From Cladopsammia gracilis (Eukaryota; Cnidaria; Anthozoa; Scleractinia; Dendrophylliidae): DNA of 64,000 nt. Position 1 is the stretch's first letter. The number at the start of each line of letters is the position of its first letter. Below the pieces are notes generated by a model. It was not told the DNA's origin. It ran no database searches and saw only the letters and a program-made list of their open reading frames with translations. The stretch spans positions 563,501 through 627,500 of the forward strand of contig JAJGOT010000033.1 of NCBI GenBank assembly GCA_022457155.1, in the 5' to 3' direction. Made by a program: the position numbers and the translations under genes. Below, one piece after another: positions 1-11,467 of this stretch.

Positions 1-229
1 TTCCCCGCCACTCTTGAGAACAACCAGCAATTACTATCTGTTTGTTTATTGTCCGAAAATGTTTAGCCCAAATTTCTTTTTTTTTTATTATCTAAAATGT
101 TCACATGTGTGAGTTGTCAATTGAAAGAATAAGCTATGCGCGATTCAGAGATGCGCAGTTTTAAAATATTGGTATACGAGCCCAGGAAGTTACAGTTAAA
201 CCTTTATTATCCAGACCGTCGGACGGACC

Positions 230-320
230 GTTGACCGAACTCATATAAGGTTGGAACGTTACCCACCACGGCGTAACCGCCACACAGTGAACCTGTCAAC
301 CACCACACAGTGAACCAAGG
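230..320 (-). repeat. Inverted copy of the GTGTGGT minisatellite edge
   Basis: The sequence from about 244 (GGAACGTTACCCACCAC) through the CCACACAGTGAACC units is the reverse complement of the right edge of the minisatellite at 2190-2250. The two copies therefore form a large inverted repeat around about 1.7 kb of DNA. No coding function is apparent. Confidence 0.7.
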
Positions 321-738
321 GACTGGACACCACATAAGCTGCGTTATACGATTTACAGTCACGCGAAGAGTTAAGAGAGATAGATCTGATAGATAGCTAG
401 ACAGATACCTATTTAAACAGGGTTTCTCTTTCAGTAGTTACAAAGTAAAAAACCGATATCACTAGAGGACCTAATATGTAAACAATAATGATAAAAATAT
501 ACAAATGAAATGACTCTGGAAGTCAACAACATGCGGGTTCGTTAAGAATCGAAATAGATTTCTTAAATGGCGGTAAGTAATTATTTTGTTCTGATTCTTG
601 GTAAATGTGCTAGCTAAGACCCCGAGCTAAGACTATTAAATTGTAATAATCTGGAGAAAATAAAACTTACAGTCCAAGCGATTCCCTAACTCGTAGATTT
701 TGGCCAAATTGATAAGTTGTAGCAAATCAGTACAATAA

Positions 739-1031
739 GGGATGGACCATTAGAAAAGTGATGGGGGGGGGGGGGGGGGGGGGTGGGAACTTTGGGAGAG
801 GCAAGAAATTTTTTTTTTTGTCCACCTAAGGTGGAAATTTTTTTTTTTTTCACTCGATGGCTGGAATATTTTTTTTTTTTAATAGTTTGTTTTGTAATTG
901 TCCTTGGGCAGATTTTTTTTTTTTGCGATAATGCGTGGGAATATTTTTTTTTTCTTAATAATTTACTGGGGAAATTTTTTTTTTTTGCTTTTGCCCCACC
1001 CCCCCCCATCACTTTTCTAATGGTCCATCCC
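739..1031. mobile_element. MITE with TAA target duplication and five T-tracts
   Basis: Terminal inverted repeats start GGGATGGACCATTAGAAAAG at 739 and end with the reverse complement at 1031, followed inward by poly-G on the left and poly-C on the right. TAA flanks both ends (736-738 and 1032-1034), a 3-bp TSD of the kind made by PIF/Harbinger transposases. The interior has T-runs of 9-13 bases near 809, 838, 870, 913, 945 and 976, spaced about 30-40 bp. No transposase is encoded, so it is non-autonomous. Confidence 0.75.
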
Positions 1032-2048
1032 TAATCACGCAAAGACCGCTTCACGTGTTATACAGAACAAAGACATCAAACACTACCCGCCGACAAAAAA
1101 TGTCACTCTGAACATCAAAACCTATGACAATTAGAATTTTTTCTTCTTTCGACTATAATTCAGGAAAAATAGGCCGAAAAAAGATCAAACAAGAAGACAA
1201 TAAAGGACGCGTGACAGCCGCGTGGGCTCAGAAAATTGTTGTTACCGGGAGAACTAGGCGAGTTGATGGAATGATCACTTTTGAACGGCTTCAACCAAGA
1301 AAACTGAAAGGAGTAGACCCGGGTAGACCCTAAATTCTTAAAGAAAAAAGGCTAAATTAACTGTACATCCCAAATTATGGATGAAAAACAAATGTGTAAA
1401 GGAATGAGAAATCTAACAAAAGGTGTGAAAGTTCGGAAGTAAGCCAAGTAGGTTTACTTTGAGATAAGCTGAGGCAGTTATTGTGCTCGAATGAATATTA
1501 ATTGTAGCCATGAGGAAGACGGGATATTTCTCTTTAATATGCCCCTCTGGGGGGCTGAGCCACGCTAACTCAAAGAAATCAAACTAAACTACTTGTATTT
1601 ATACGCATGTAAGGTCATGTAAACACATTCCAAAACAGATGAGTAATGCAATCCCAACCATTACGTGATTTAACCTCCCATGAAAACAATAGAAGACAGA
1701 ACTTTCTAGACAGTGAACGTAAACCGATCTGCCACGTCTGCAACATATTGCATAACAAGTCAAGCTCTGAGCGGAATAAAACTAAAGTTCTGTGAACTGT
1801 CTTGGAAAAAATACAGGAAAATACTCTTAAAAGCGACCGATAAAGTGGCCTAAAATCCTCTTCATAAACATGCAAAGTGACAGTGTCACATTAATATCGC
1901 TGAATTCCTTGAAAAGGAACAATTTTTTCAATTCCACGCGCTGAAATATAGCTTCTTGTTTGCCCTGATTATTTGCCGTAAAAATAAACAACGGTTAAAT
2001 CTCGTAACGCACACCGCTTGCTGCGTGGCTGTTCACTATGTGGTGGGT

Positions 2049-2235
2049 TCACTGTGTGTCTGTGGTGGTTTCATTGTGTGGTGGTTCACTGTGTGGTGGT
2101 TCACTGTGTGGTGGTTCACTGTGTGGTGGTTCACTGTGTGGTGGTTCATTGTGTGGTGGTTGGTTCACTGTGTGGTGGTTCACTGTGTGGTGGTTCACTG
2201 TGTGGCGGTTCACTGTGTGGCGGTTACGCTGTGGT
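2049..2235. repeat. 15-bp minisatellite, GGTTCACTGTGTGGT units
   Basis: About eleven tandem, nearly perfect copies of the 15-bp unit GGTTCACTGTGTGGT are visible, with T/C and G/C variants towards the right end. Because the unit is a multiple of three, all frames stay open and give repetitive VWWFT- or CGGSL-like translations. These are low-complexity artefacts, not genes. Confidence 0.9.
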
Positions 2236-2786
2236 GGGTAACGTTCCAACCCCTGCTCACCGAACTTGCCGTTTCTATTGTCTAAACCCTGTCAAATACC
2301 CTGGGTGTCAAAAGGTTTTCTTGTGGTACGCTTTCGTGAGCAGTTGGGGCCTGGGAATCGTGGCCGTCCAGACGCCGACCAACGATGATGGGGGGGGGGG
2401 GGGGGGGGTAGGGGGTGTGAATATGAGAGAGACGAGAGTGCGAGAAAGGTTTCTGACATGTAAGGTACCTGTCAAACGGACATTTATAATCACAGGCTTG
2501 AGTCAGAGATGGTAAAATCGATATTGGTCTACCGTTTGGTCCATATTGGAGGGAAAACAAAGCACAAACTGATTTAACAGTCTGTAAACGGATTCAAGTT
2601 TTTAAAGATCACTGAGTTGTAGTCACTGGGCTATTCTCGTTACCATGCATAAGAGCCGAGACCACTCCTTATGATGTAGTAAAGTACATTGTAAATGTCT
2701 TGGTTCAAGAAATGAAGCAGCAGAGACTGAAGCTATAACGAATTTGTTCAAATTAATATAGGTCCCCCTCCTTTACTTGTTTAAAC

Positions 2787-3225
2787 CTGGGGGGGGGGGG
2801 GGGGGTACTCCCTATAATGGGCTATACGGGGATGCTCTGCCCGAAAGGGGTACCTTTTTGAGGCTGGAGGTATATGAAAGGGTCGGGATTTCACGAGTTG
2901 AAGTATATGAAAAGGTAGGGATTTCACGAAGAATAGGAAAGGGTACCGAAAACACGAGTTAAAGTATAAAAAATGTAAATGAAACTGTGATTTAAGTATT
3001 ATAAAAAGCGCCTTTCAAAATATATCAAACAGACGCACGTAAAGGCTACATGAAAGGGGTACCATTTTCATTGAAAGGTGTATGAAAGGGGTACCATTTA
3101 TAATGAAAGGTATATAAAAGGGGTACCTTTTCTGTCAAAAACGGTATATGAAAGGGTAAGGGTTTGGACCTCGGGGCGGAGCATCCCCGTACAAAACTTT
3201 GTCGAGTACCCCCCCCCCCCGGGGG
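2787..3225. mobile_element. hAT-like MITE with poly-G/poly-C ends, 8-bp TSD (copy 1)
   Basis: The element begins with a G-tract followed by GTACTC and ends with GTACC plus a C-tract and GGGG. It is flanked by the 8-bp direct repeat GTTTAAAC at 2779-2786 and 3226-3233. An 8-bp TSD is typical of hAT transposases. The interior is built of GAAAGGGGTACC-like subrepeats, and each end carries a CGGGGATGCTC/GAGCATCCCCG block. A second copy in the opposite orientation lies at 40565-41011. No transposase is present. Confidence 0.85.
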
Positions 3226-3484
3226 GTTTAAACTAGAGTAAAATAAGACATGCACACTGCCTTAATGTCTTTTACTTGTCAAAAACTTGTTTTCCTTTTT
3301 TTTATTGTATCACCTTTGCATAATATTATCTTATTACATAGGAATCATGTCTGTTTCTCGCCTTTTTAATAAAACAATGAATACAAACGAGTTGTTGATG
3401 TTAACGACTGTCACAATGATATTTGACATCAATTATGGAACCTATTAAGCGGTCACTAAATGAATTTTTTCCAAGGATGTCCAC

Positions 3485-3840
3485 TTAAACACGAAGTTCC
3501 GGTATAAAAGGCTTAGCTCCTCCCCCATTTCACACCTTTTGGGTGTGAAATGCAAATTAAGGCGTCTTTCAGTCACAAAGCGTAGTTAACTTGCCCGTCC
3601 TTTAAATATAATTTGCTTCAAAAATCTAATTAAACCAAGATTGTACCTAAGCAAATAAAGAATTAGAAGTTCATAAAGACTTCTGATATAACTTTCATAA
3701 AGTTATTCCAAATTGTGTTAGCAATGGTCTTAGTACTGACGCATGTTATTTGTCAGTTGTTTATACTTCAGTGGTTGATTGACGACTGGAGGTGAGAATG
3801 GCCAGGCCAGGCTCCTTTTATATCGGAACTTCGTGTTTAA
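3485..3840. mobile_element. Inverted-repeat MITE, TTAAACACGAAGTTCCGG ends
   Basis: The left terminus TTAAACACGAAGTTCCGG with a following TATAAAAGG is mirrored at the right terminus (CCTTTTATATCGGAACTTCGTGTTTAA). No reading frame of note lies between them. A shorter relative with similar termini occurs at 22247-22381. Confidence 0.65.
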
Positions 3841-4385
3841 TCCAGGTTTGAATGAGTTTAACTAATGATCCGCATGAGAAGCGGCGGTATGCATTTCTTA
3901 CAAGGTCTTCTCTGATTAGCTGAGAAAACAATAGAACAAACAACACAACAATGGCTAACAATAGACCCTAGACCTAAAAACAATAGAGCTGCGTGGTATT
4001 TTTTTTTTTATTCTGACCTTTCATTTACACAGTTACAATTTTACATGCACAAAATAGGTTAAAAATGATAACAATTCGATATATTTAACAATCTTACGCA
4101 GTTACCTTATTTTCAGCTTAACAAATTAAACAAATTGAACTAATTAAACTAATTGAACCAAGCAACATAACGTAAAAAAAAAAAGAAAGACAAACAGGAT
4201 AGAAGGCAAATCGGCTTAAGATTTTTAAATTATTAACCATTCCTTTCATTTGAATATCCATTTCTTTTCAAAGAAGTTTTTCTTATTTATTTTTCTTTCA
4301 ATTTCATATTTGATAGCTATCTTGTTCTGATAACCTTGTATTTTAGGGTGTATTTGTTTTCTTCTGCAGTCCCACAAAAACGGTA

Positions 4386-4515
4386 GTTTCTTGGTGTTGT
4401 GGATGGTGTGATCACCAAATCACGTAAAACAAAAGATTCAAAAGACACTGACGGAACAATACCCACACCACAACACAAAAGCTAACCAACAATGGCTTCC
4501 GCAACACCAAGAAAC
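4386..4515 (-). mobile_element. MITE with GTTTCTTGGTGTTG termini (copy 1)
   Basis: The inverted termini GTTTCTTGGTGTTG and CAACACCAAGAAAC enclose about 100 bp. The same element in the opposite orientation is at 56737-56862, and a truncated copy is at 5995-6075. It is non-coding. Confidence 0.7.
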
Positions 4516-5208
4516 ACCCACAAAAACAGTTTTCCGATAATAATAAAGCAATTGAGTAGAGCTGCGTGGTATGCAGGTCCAATGAAATTAGAGGTTCTAA
4601 AGAGCTGCGTGGCTACTGCATGAGAAGGATAGCGCTGAACGGCAATGCACGATGGAATGTCAACTGTTTTCATTGTTACAACTAGTGATCTCATTGGCCT
4701 AGACTCAAAACCCGCTAAAAAGTTATGGTTCAAGGTGCATTTTGTCTATTTTTGTAAGGTTTCAAGTAATTTGAGACCCAATCGCACAACATGCAATTTT
4801 TAAAAGATATAATTGTATTTGGGGAACTTTATCAAAGATACAAAATTATTAGCTATTGTCCTCTGCTATTCTGATTGGTTAAGCACGAACATTTCCTAAA
4901 ATTTATCTGACGCAAATGGATTTTCGTTATTTTTATAATGAAACATAATTATTAACCATCAGCTCCTCCTCTATTCTTGAAATCAAAGATATTCTATGTG
5001 GGAAAGAGCCAGTGCCGCAGAATAATGAAGTTTGCTATCGTTCTTATGTGGAGCATTACCTAAAAAAAAGTTTAAATGTCTAAAACGCCGACGCATGTTT
5101 TTTTTTGTTGTTTATACAAGACAATTCTAAACTCTACAATTAACCTTTGCAAAGCAAAAGTCACAGGTGTTTAGTGTAGGTACTTTATACATTCTACGTT
5201 CTCCATTC

Positions 5209-5385
5209 AATAGGCCATTTGCGAGTTACGTTATGCCTCGTTGTCAAAGCGAGGCTAGGTGCACAACCTTTCATATAAAAATGAGTTTTAATTCAAATGC
5301 AAATAAAACTCATTTTCATATGAAAGGTTGTGCACCTAGCCTCGCTTTGACAACGAGGCATAACGTAACTCGGAAATGGCCTATT
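5209..5385. mobile_element. Near-perfect 177-bp hairpin MITE
   Basis: The arm AATAGGCCATTTGCGAGTTA running to about 5280 is repeated as its reverse complement from about 5305 to 5385, with a loop of about 15-25 bp. The arms differ at only a few positions, so the RNA or single strand would form a long hairpin. Such fold-back elements are common in cnidarian genomes. The TSD is ambiguous, possibly TA. Confidence 0.75.
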
Positions 5386-5994
5386 TAGTTAACATTTTAG
5401 GTCTTAATTTATTTTGTTATTTTTCTTGTAGGACGACATTTGCACGCAACAATGTATGACAGTAATGCAGGCAATCAGGGGCACGTCCAGGTACACGTTA
5501 TTTTGCTCACTGTTAGAATGCATGGGATGGTGTAGTTACCAGAATACAGAGCTGATATTTGGCAGTGTTTAATACAATATACTAAGTAAAATTAGAATCA
5601 CATACAGTAATCCACGCAAAAAAAAAAAGAACTGTTAAAGGAAGAAGACTAAACCAAAACTTTTTAGTTTTGAAGAGATTAAAAATTCCTAAAACTCGAA
5701 ACGATTTTTTGTACGTATTTTGACAATAGAGAACTTTTCTCGTTTTCGCAAATTGCAAAACAGTTCTTCTTTCTCTTCTAAGCTTGACTATTTAATGTAC
5801 TGGTGAATAAGTAACTATAGTGCAGGCGCATATGCCCATATGTGCCATGCAGTCACGGTTATTTCAGTACACGCATAGGTAGGATTTCCCTTCAGTATAT
5901 ATAATACTGAATTTGACTGTCACTCACCACTGTGGTCGAGAACACGTGCACCATTCATGACGTAGGAAGATATATGATTTTAAACAATTATTGG

Positions 5995-6075
5995 GTAGTT
6001 TCTTGGTGTTGCGGATGGTGTGATCACCAAATGACGTAAAACAAAAGATTCAAAAGACACTAAACAATACCCACG
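5995..6075 (-). mobile_element. Truncated copy of the GTTTCTTGGTGTTG MITE
   Basis: It shares the terminus GTTTCTTGGTGTTGCGG and the following ATCACCAAATGACGTAAAAC stretch with the complete copies at 4386-4515 and 56737-56862. The other terminus is missing. Confidence 0.55.
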
Positions 6076-6259
6076 CTGACTTTGAACGTTTATAACGTTG
6101 AAACACTTTAACAAATATCCGCCAAACTTTGTGACTTTTTCTGAAGCAATTTGATATGACAGATCTTTGTACATGACGTATGGCGTTTCCATGGCCACTT
6201 TTGAATTGTTTTGTTAAAATAACGTTTTACTTCAACCTCGTTGTAGTCAATTTTACAAT

Positions 6260-6929
6260 TTAAGGTGGCTCCATATTGTTCAGCCCACTCATCTTTTGCA
6301 TTCCATTTCAGCTAGACCGATGGTGTTGCTAAAAATCTTTTACTTCGAACCAGTAAATCTTTTATCAGTCAACAAAGTGGTATCCAAATGCCGTCATCGT
6401 TCGTTGCCATGGCAACGCGAAAAGAGGTAAAAAATACGCTATTTTGGACCATTTGGGGCTAATAATTTATAAACTACACGGTGAAAGTTTTTGTTTTCGA
6501 TATATTTTTGTTTAATTGACAAGAGAAACATTTTAACAATTTTTTAAAAAATTCTGTACATAGAGTTCAGAGCTACCTTAACTTTATGTTAAAATGACAT
6601 ATCTCTGAATCCTATGTACAATTTTTTTTCAAAATTGGCACAATTGTTTGTTATGTTTATAAGACGAAAATATATAAAAATCAAAAAAATTTCACCGAGC
6701 AGTTTTGAAGTTATTAGCCTCAAAATGTTGAAAATGGGGTCTTTTTGGCCTCTTTTGACATTGCCATGGTAACAATTTTTAATGTCGTAGCCACCAAAAT
6801 TTGTTTATTGGTTAAGTGTTTACAAACCTGTATTAAACGTTTTCTATTAACTTTACTGGTGTAGCTGTGATTGAATATCATAGATGTATCATGACGGGAA
6901 TATGTTTAAACTATTAGGAGCCACCTTAA
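6260..6929. mobile_element. MITE with TTAAGGTGGCTCC termini
   Basis: TTAAGGTGGCTCC at 6260 is mirrored by GGAGCCACCTTAA ending at 6929. The TTAA at each edge fits a TTAA target duplication, as made by piggyBac- or Kolobok-type transposases. The interior contains two GCCATGG(T/C)AAC blocks and no coding capacity. Confidence 0.7.
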
Positions 6930-7490
6930 GATGATTTTTATTAGCATTTTCTTTCGATTTTGATTAATTTTGTCTCAATTTTGGCAATTTTCTAACATGA
7001 TGGAAATCCAAGATGGCGGAATGATGACACAATTCCCGCGTCATGTGACATCATCACGTCAAATGACCTATCTTACTTCGACAGTTTGTGACGTACAATA
7101 AACCCACAAATGTCATAGCCATAGCTTTTATATTGTAGAAGTTACGGAGGGAGGCGGAAGCTGTGAGTCTCTCCGGTCCCAGAAAACTAAAAATGCCGGG
7201 TCTGATTTAGATGAAACTCAAGTGTGCAACGGGTAAAACAATAATGGTTCCTGGTATGGGCACAGCGTAGTTAATTATTCTCTATAAGCCCGCTTAATCT
7301 ATTTAGAATACATTCCTTATATTAACTTTAATATTAAAAAAAATATCAACAGAGAGAATATCCACTGAAATGTTAACATTGCTCTATTATAAATGGCTTT
7401 GTAATTTATACATGTTAACTCTAATATTTTGTTTAACCATTGATAATTACTTTACCACAACTTACGTTTTAGGTGCCAGTTGGTTATAAC

Positions 7491-7499
7491 ATGGAGCGT
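7491..7499 (+). CDS. Dispanin exon 1 (candidate start exon)
   Basis: ATGGAGCGT is followed by the strong donor GTGAGT at 7500. An acceptor TTTTAG ends at 7472, so the exon probably starts at 7473 with 18 bases of untranslated leader. Phase 0 fits exon 2. Confidence 0.5.
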
Positions 7500-10408
7500 G
7501 TGAGTGATCAGAACTTTTTCTTCCTTTAATTTCTAATTCTTTTAAACTGTCTTATTATACTGATTAGACTGTTGTTTTTTAAGACAATTTTTCATTCGTT
7601 GCATAAACATGTATGCATATTATGCTTTTTCTTCGTTTTTCGAAACCAGTAACGCGTCAGTTTGATTTTTTGAAGTTACGAGTTTCATAACATCTAATAA
7701 CGCGAATGAACAAAATTATAGTCACATTAATACACATCATCGTTATTTATAACGAAATTTCGCTTGAAAAAAAAATTATAGGTACTGGAGCGGCTTGTGA
7801 TATTTTGGGACAATTTTTAAGTCGTGAATACGACTTATCGCGGTTACTGGAGAAAAGTCACTCGCTCATCGTAAACTTTCATATGTTACACTTCGGTAAT
7901 ATCATACATGGAGTAAATGAGACAGCTGATGAGAGTAAACCAAGTCCGCCATTACGGTCGTTGTGTTTACGAATGTTCGATGAGATGAAATGTCGGTTTG
8001 GGAAAACGTTGGGGTTCTTTTACTTGTTATTATTGTTTGGCAAGGATATCTGACATTAATAATGAAGAAAAAGGTAAGTCTGTCCAGTAATTTTTATTTT
8101 CGCTAGTAAACACATTTCTTCGTGTGAGGCTGACAAACATTGCACAGTACGGACTGTAATTCATCTTTAAAGCATTGTTGATAAAAATTACAGTGGATTT
8201 TACCTGCCACGTGTTTGCTATACGCTCTGGAGAATAACCCAGGACTCCCCATAGCTATACATTAGGGTTTTAGAGGTCCTTCTTTGGTAAAATGTATTGG
8301 TACGTGGATCTGCAACATAAGGGAAGTAGTCATAACATGTACAATCTAAGAGGACCCACCTCGTGTAGGGTAGGAAAAGGTCCGATGGTTGTTTCATATT
8401 CACGACTTGGCTCGCAAGGAGCCTTTGATTAAATATTACTCGAGGTATTTGTCCCAAATACCCTTATAAACCATTGTATTATTTGGTGAATGAATGAATG
8501 AATTGTTGAATGCTGAATACAGCTTGTCTTAGCCAATCACATTTCAGAAATTTCTCAACCTGTAGTATATAATGCTTGAGATGATTTCAAGTAAAATTTT
8601 GTTCATTTTCACCGAAATCTAGCCTGTATCTAACCGCTCCGAAAATTGTGCAAATGCGTTGACATTTATGTTTGCACAGTACATTCTATACTAACATTGT
8701 ATTAAACGCTGCTTTCAAAGCCTTCTGAAAAGTAAATTGTCTTTCAAGGCAGGTAAATGAGTCCCGTTCGTGCCATTCCCTCTGGAATGAAATGCCAATG
8801 AAATGCCAATGAAATGTGCATCTTGAACGGTTTTCATCTTCGCCAATGCTGATCATGCTCCATCATTTACATGTTGGTTACAATTCTTGTCTTCTAATGT
8901 ATGGCTAGGAACGAAATTACACTGCTCGCTGTCCCTTTTTCAGTCAGTCGAGCAGGCGATCGAGCTAATCTCGAAAACAACCAGCTCCTCCTCGGCTCCT
9001 GATAACATTCGCTCGCTCGATCGATCGCCGATCACGCGATTTGCTCGCCCGCTCGACCATCCAGAGAGGGACTGCTACAGCATTCTTAGAACGAATAGCC
9101 AGAAGAGTGTGAACAATCGCCTTTCTTCCCTCCGATCCAAGGGAGAAGCAGAAATCAAGAGCGAAATGTAATAATTTTGCGGCCTTACCTCTGGAAGCAT
9201 TCATCTTCCTATTACCCCATAACCGCCATTATCAGTTGTTAGGACCGCGACGTCAGTCTAATGGTTGTCAATTGAATGCAAAAATGGTGTTGCAATGTGC
9301 TAAAATCTCGATCCAAATATAATAATCTCAGGCAAATAATACTAAAAAAATCTTAACGGATGGGGACTGCGAAATTCAAATCAAGTTAGAAACCGCAATG
9401 ACAGGTGATTGGTTAAGTTATATGACGTAACCAGGAACTCATCAATATTGACAGTGGGCTCCTGACGTAACATGCAAGTCAATTTTCGGTCAGTGGATAT
9501 CGCTATTTCACGTGGAATATTTGGCTCAGTTCAAGCCTTTTTAGCTTGATTTAGGTCGTGCCGATTGGCAAAAAATCTATAGTTCTCAATCGTGTGATAT
9601 TCAAACCAACAAAGCTTTCTTCTATACTTTTTCAGCATGCACCGCTCCGAGAAACTCCCCCGGAAGACTACCGGATACTTTCCATAGTATCCATATTTTT
9701 CTGTCCGCTCCTTGGCTTACTGGCGCTCATCATGTCTTATGTGGTAGGTACAATAGTGGAGATGTAGATTCGTGGCCCTCTCGCCACATGCTAGTCTCTC
9801 ACGCAGCCGTTATTTGTCTCGTCACGCGGGGAGGATCGTTTTCGTGAAGAGACAAATAACAGCTGCGTGGAGACTAGCCACATAGACTGTTACTCTCGTT
9901 GACGAGTTATAACGTTTCGGGCTGTTTTCTAAATTTCAGAAAAACTACTAAGTTTTTATTAGTAATTTATTTACTTAAGCGACCACCCAATATTCCAGGA
10001 AAGGCGTTCGTTTAGAAGGCGTGGTAGCTAACGCGCACGCTTTTGTCTGTTGAAACACAAAGTACAAACACTGAATTGCGAAGAATGGGTAATCCCCGAA
10101 ATGTCTGACTACTTTTTTTAATACAGTTTTCAGCATTACATGTACAGACATACAAATTTCATTGTTATGCATTATACTATTTGAGTGCTCCAAATTATAT
10201 TTTGTGCATTTAATAAATATACTGAATTGACTGAAGAAGCGTTTTATTTTTTTTTTAGACGAACCAACGATACGAAAATGACGAGCTGAAGAGGGCGCAA
10301 GATGCTTCCAGAGATACAAGGTTTTCAGCACTCCTTGCAATTTTCTTTGGATGTGCCATCGCCTTTTTCTGTATTTTTATATTTGCAATTGTGCCAATCA
10401 TGGCATAG
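7491..10408 (+). CDS. CD225/dispanin (IFITM-like) small membrane protein
   Basis: Three exons (7491-7499, 9636-9743, 10259-10408) join in phase 0 to give about 88 aa. The product looks like a CD225/dispanin protein. A PPEDYRILSIVS motif leads into a first membrane segment (about residues 17-39), a polar intracellular loop ends in KRAQDASRDTR, and a second membrane segment (about 59-86) follows, with almost no tail. Proline-tyrosine before helix 1 and the A-x-x-A-S-R loop are hallmarks of the family, which includes IFITM and synapse-associated proteins acting in membrane curvature, trafficking or fusion control. Exons 2 and 3 are firm. The three-codon first exon (good Kozak context, GTGAGT donor, acceptor 18 bases upstream) is less certain; an ATG with a GTAAGT donor near 8062 is an alternative start. 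AATAAA lies 58 bases after the stop. The exact cellular role cannot be told. Confidence 0.75.
9636..9743 (+). CDS. Dispanin exon 2 (PPEDY motif and first membrane segment)
   Basis: The acceptor ACTTTTTCAG ends at 9635 and the donor GTAGGT starts at 9744. The 108 bases encode 36 aa, including PPEDYRILS and a hydrophobic helix with a CPLLG turn. Confidence 0.8.
9790..9878. mobile_element. Hairpin MITE in dispanin intron 2
   Basis: The inverted arms GCTAGTCTCTCACGCAGC and GCTGCGTGGAGACTAGC, each followed by (T)TATTTGTCT, enclose a short loop. It sits 46 bases after the exon 2 donor. Confidence 0.7.
10259..10408 (+). CDS. Dispanin exon 3 (loop, second membrane segment, stop)
   Basis: A T-rich acceptor TTTTTTTTTAG ends at 10258. 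The 150 bases encode the loop with KRAQDASRDTR and a second hydrophobic helix, ending with TAG at 10406-10408. Confidence 0.8.
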   Translation, partial: TNQRYENDELKRAQDASRDTRFSALLAIFFGCAIAFFCIFIFAIVPIMA

Positions 10409-10466
10409 ACACAATCAATCGACATGTTATATTCCATTCAGTAGAAACAGGAGAACACAAATAGTT

Positions 10467-10472
10467 AATAAA
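10467..10472 (+). terminator. Polyadenylation signal AATAAA (dispanin gene)
   Basis: AATAAA occurs 58 bases downstream of the stop codon on the coding strand. It is the first canonical hexamer after the gene and therefore a likely cleavage/polyadenylation signal. Confidence 0.5.
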
Positions 10473-11467
10473 TCATTAGTCGATTCCAGCAGTGCTCATG
10501 TCCCCCGGAACATTAGCATTTTGTGAATTAAATTGACAGTTGCCCCATGGCGGGAACAATTAAAGGCTGTAAAAAAATGCCATGGTGTATAGTAAAAAGA
10601 AAAGGAAATTCTTCGAATCTAGACCCATTCAAAAGTTATTCTTGGCTTGCACTATAACGTCACATCATGTCATATCAAAATTCAGAAGCATTAAAAAACG
10701 GATTTCGATTCCAAAATGTTTATGGAATTGTAGCGAGTTTAAAACTACACATCTGGGCAAAATTTTGAAATGCCAGATCAATACGCAAAACATCTCATCA
10801 CAAAAGATTGGTTTCACTATAAGTTACATTATATCGGTTTATAAGTATCTATAATGCAAAAAAAAAACTTTCAAATGGTTCAATTTTGTTTATATTCACG
10901 GCGTATCTGAAATAGCGTGACGAATTGCGTGACTCATTTAAAGCCTTTACAAAAGCAAAACATCGGAAGCAAAATGCAAAACATCGTTAAAACCTCAAAC
11001 TTTTTGTTAAGGATTGTAACACTGGTATCTACATACCATGTTAGAAACAGCATTGTAGGCTGTAAAGTTTAGATTTTTGAATTTTTATGACGTCATGTGC
11101 AAGCCAAGAATTAGAATAGAATAGAATAGTGACCGATTAGAGCAAGTTCGTAGCAAATTTTTGATCAGAAATGGAGCCATGATTCCAGTTTGAGGTCGAA
11201 ATGCTCCAAGGTACAATTAGGGTAGGCTAATGCTCGTTCCCCGGGATTCAAATACCCAACTAATGCACGGGATGGGATGTCTGGAAACATGTCTGGAATT
11301 GACTGATGCATAAATCACAGTGCACCCTTTCATGCACAACCTGGTAGTGGTCCGAGTTCGACTGAATTTGAAATCCAACGAAGCATACAATATAATCTCG
11401 ATAACTCGAACCGCCAGGAAGATACAATGCTGTTCGAGTAATCGAATGTTCGTCTTACTGAGAGTTA

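Larger units (their letters stand above)
1..7472. other. Intergenic region rich in MITEs and minisatellite
   Basis: I see no convincing protein gene here. The stretch holds several inverted-repeat elements listed separately, a 15-bp minisatellite, homopolymer G, C and T tracts, and short reading frames with low-complexity translations. The gaps between listed elements are AT-rich with no recognisable feature. The right end may contain the promoter or 5' untranslated exon of the dispanin gene, since a splice acceptor occurs at 7471-7472. Confidence 0.7.

Noticed and set aside
686..1034. Lys-rich and Phe-rich open frames on opposite strands
   Set aside because: They are translations of T/A tracts and G/C tracts inside a MITE, not proteins.
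1956..2515. Overlapping open frames with VWWFT or CGGSL repeats
   Set aside because: All come from a 15-bp tandem repeat whose length is a multiple of three, on both strands. They are low complexity with no gene signals.
7706..8080. Open frame and an ATGAAGAAAAAG|GTAAGT exon as the dispanin start
   Set aside because: It is possible, but there is no visible acceptor upstream and the 115-codon frame has no recognised domain. The exon at 7491 has better context. RNA data would decide.
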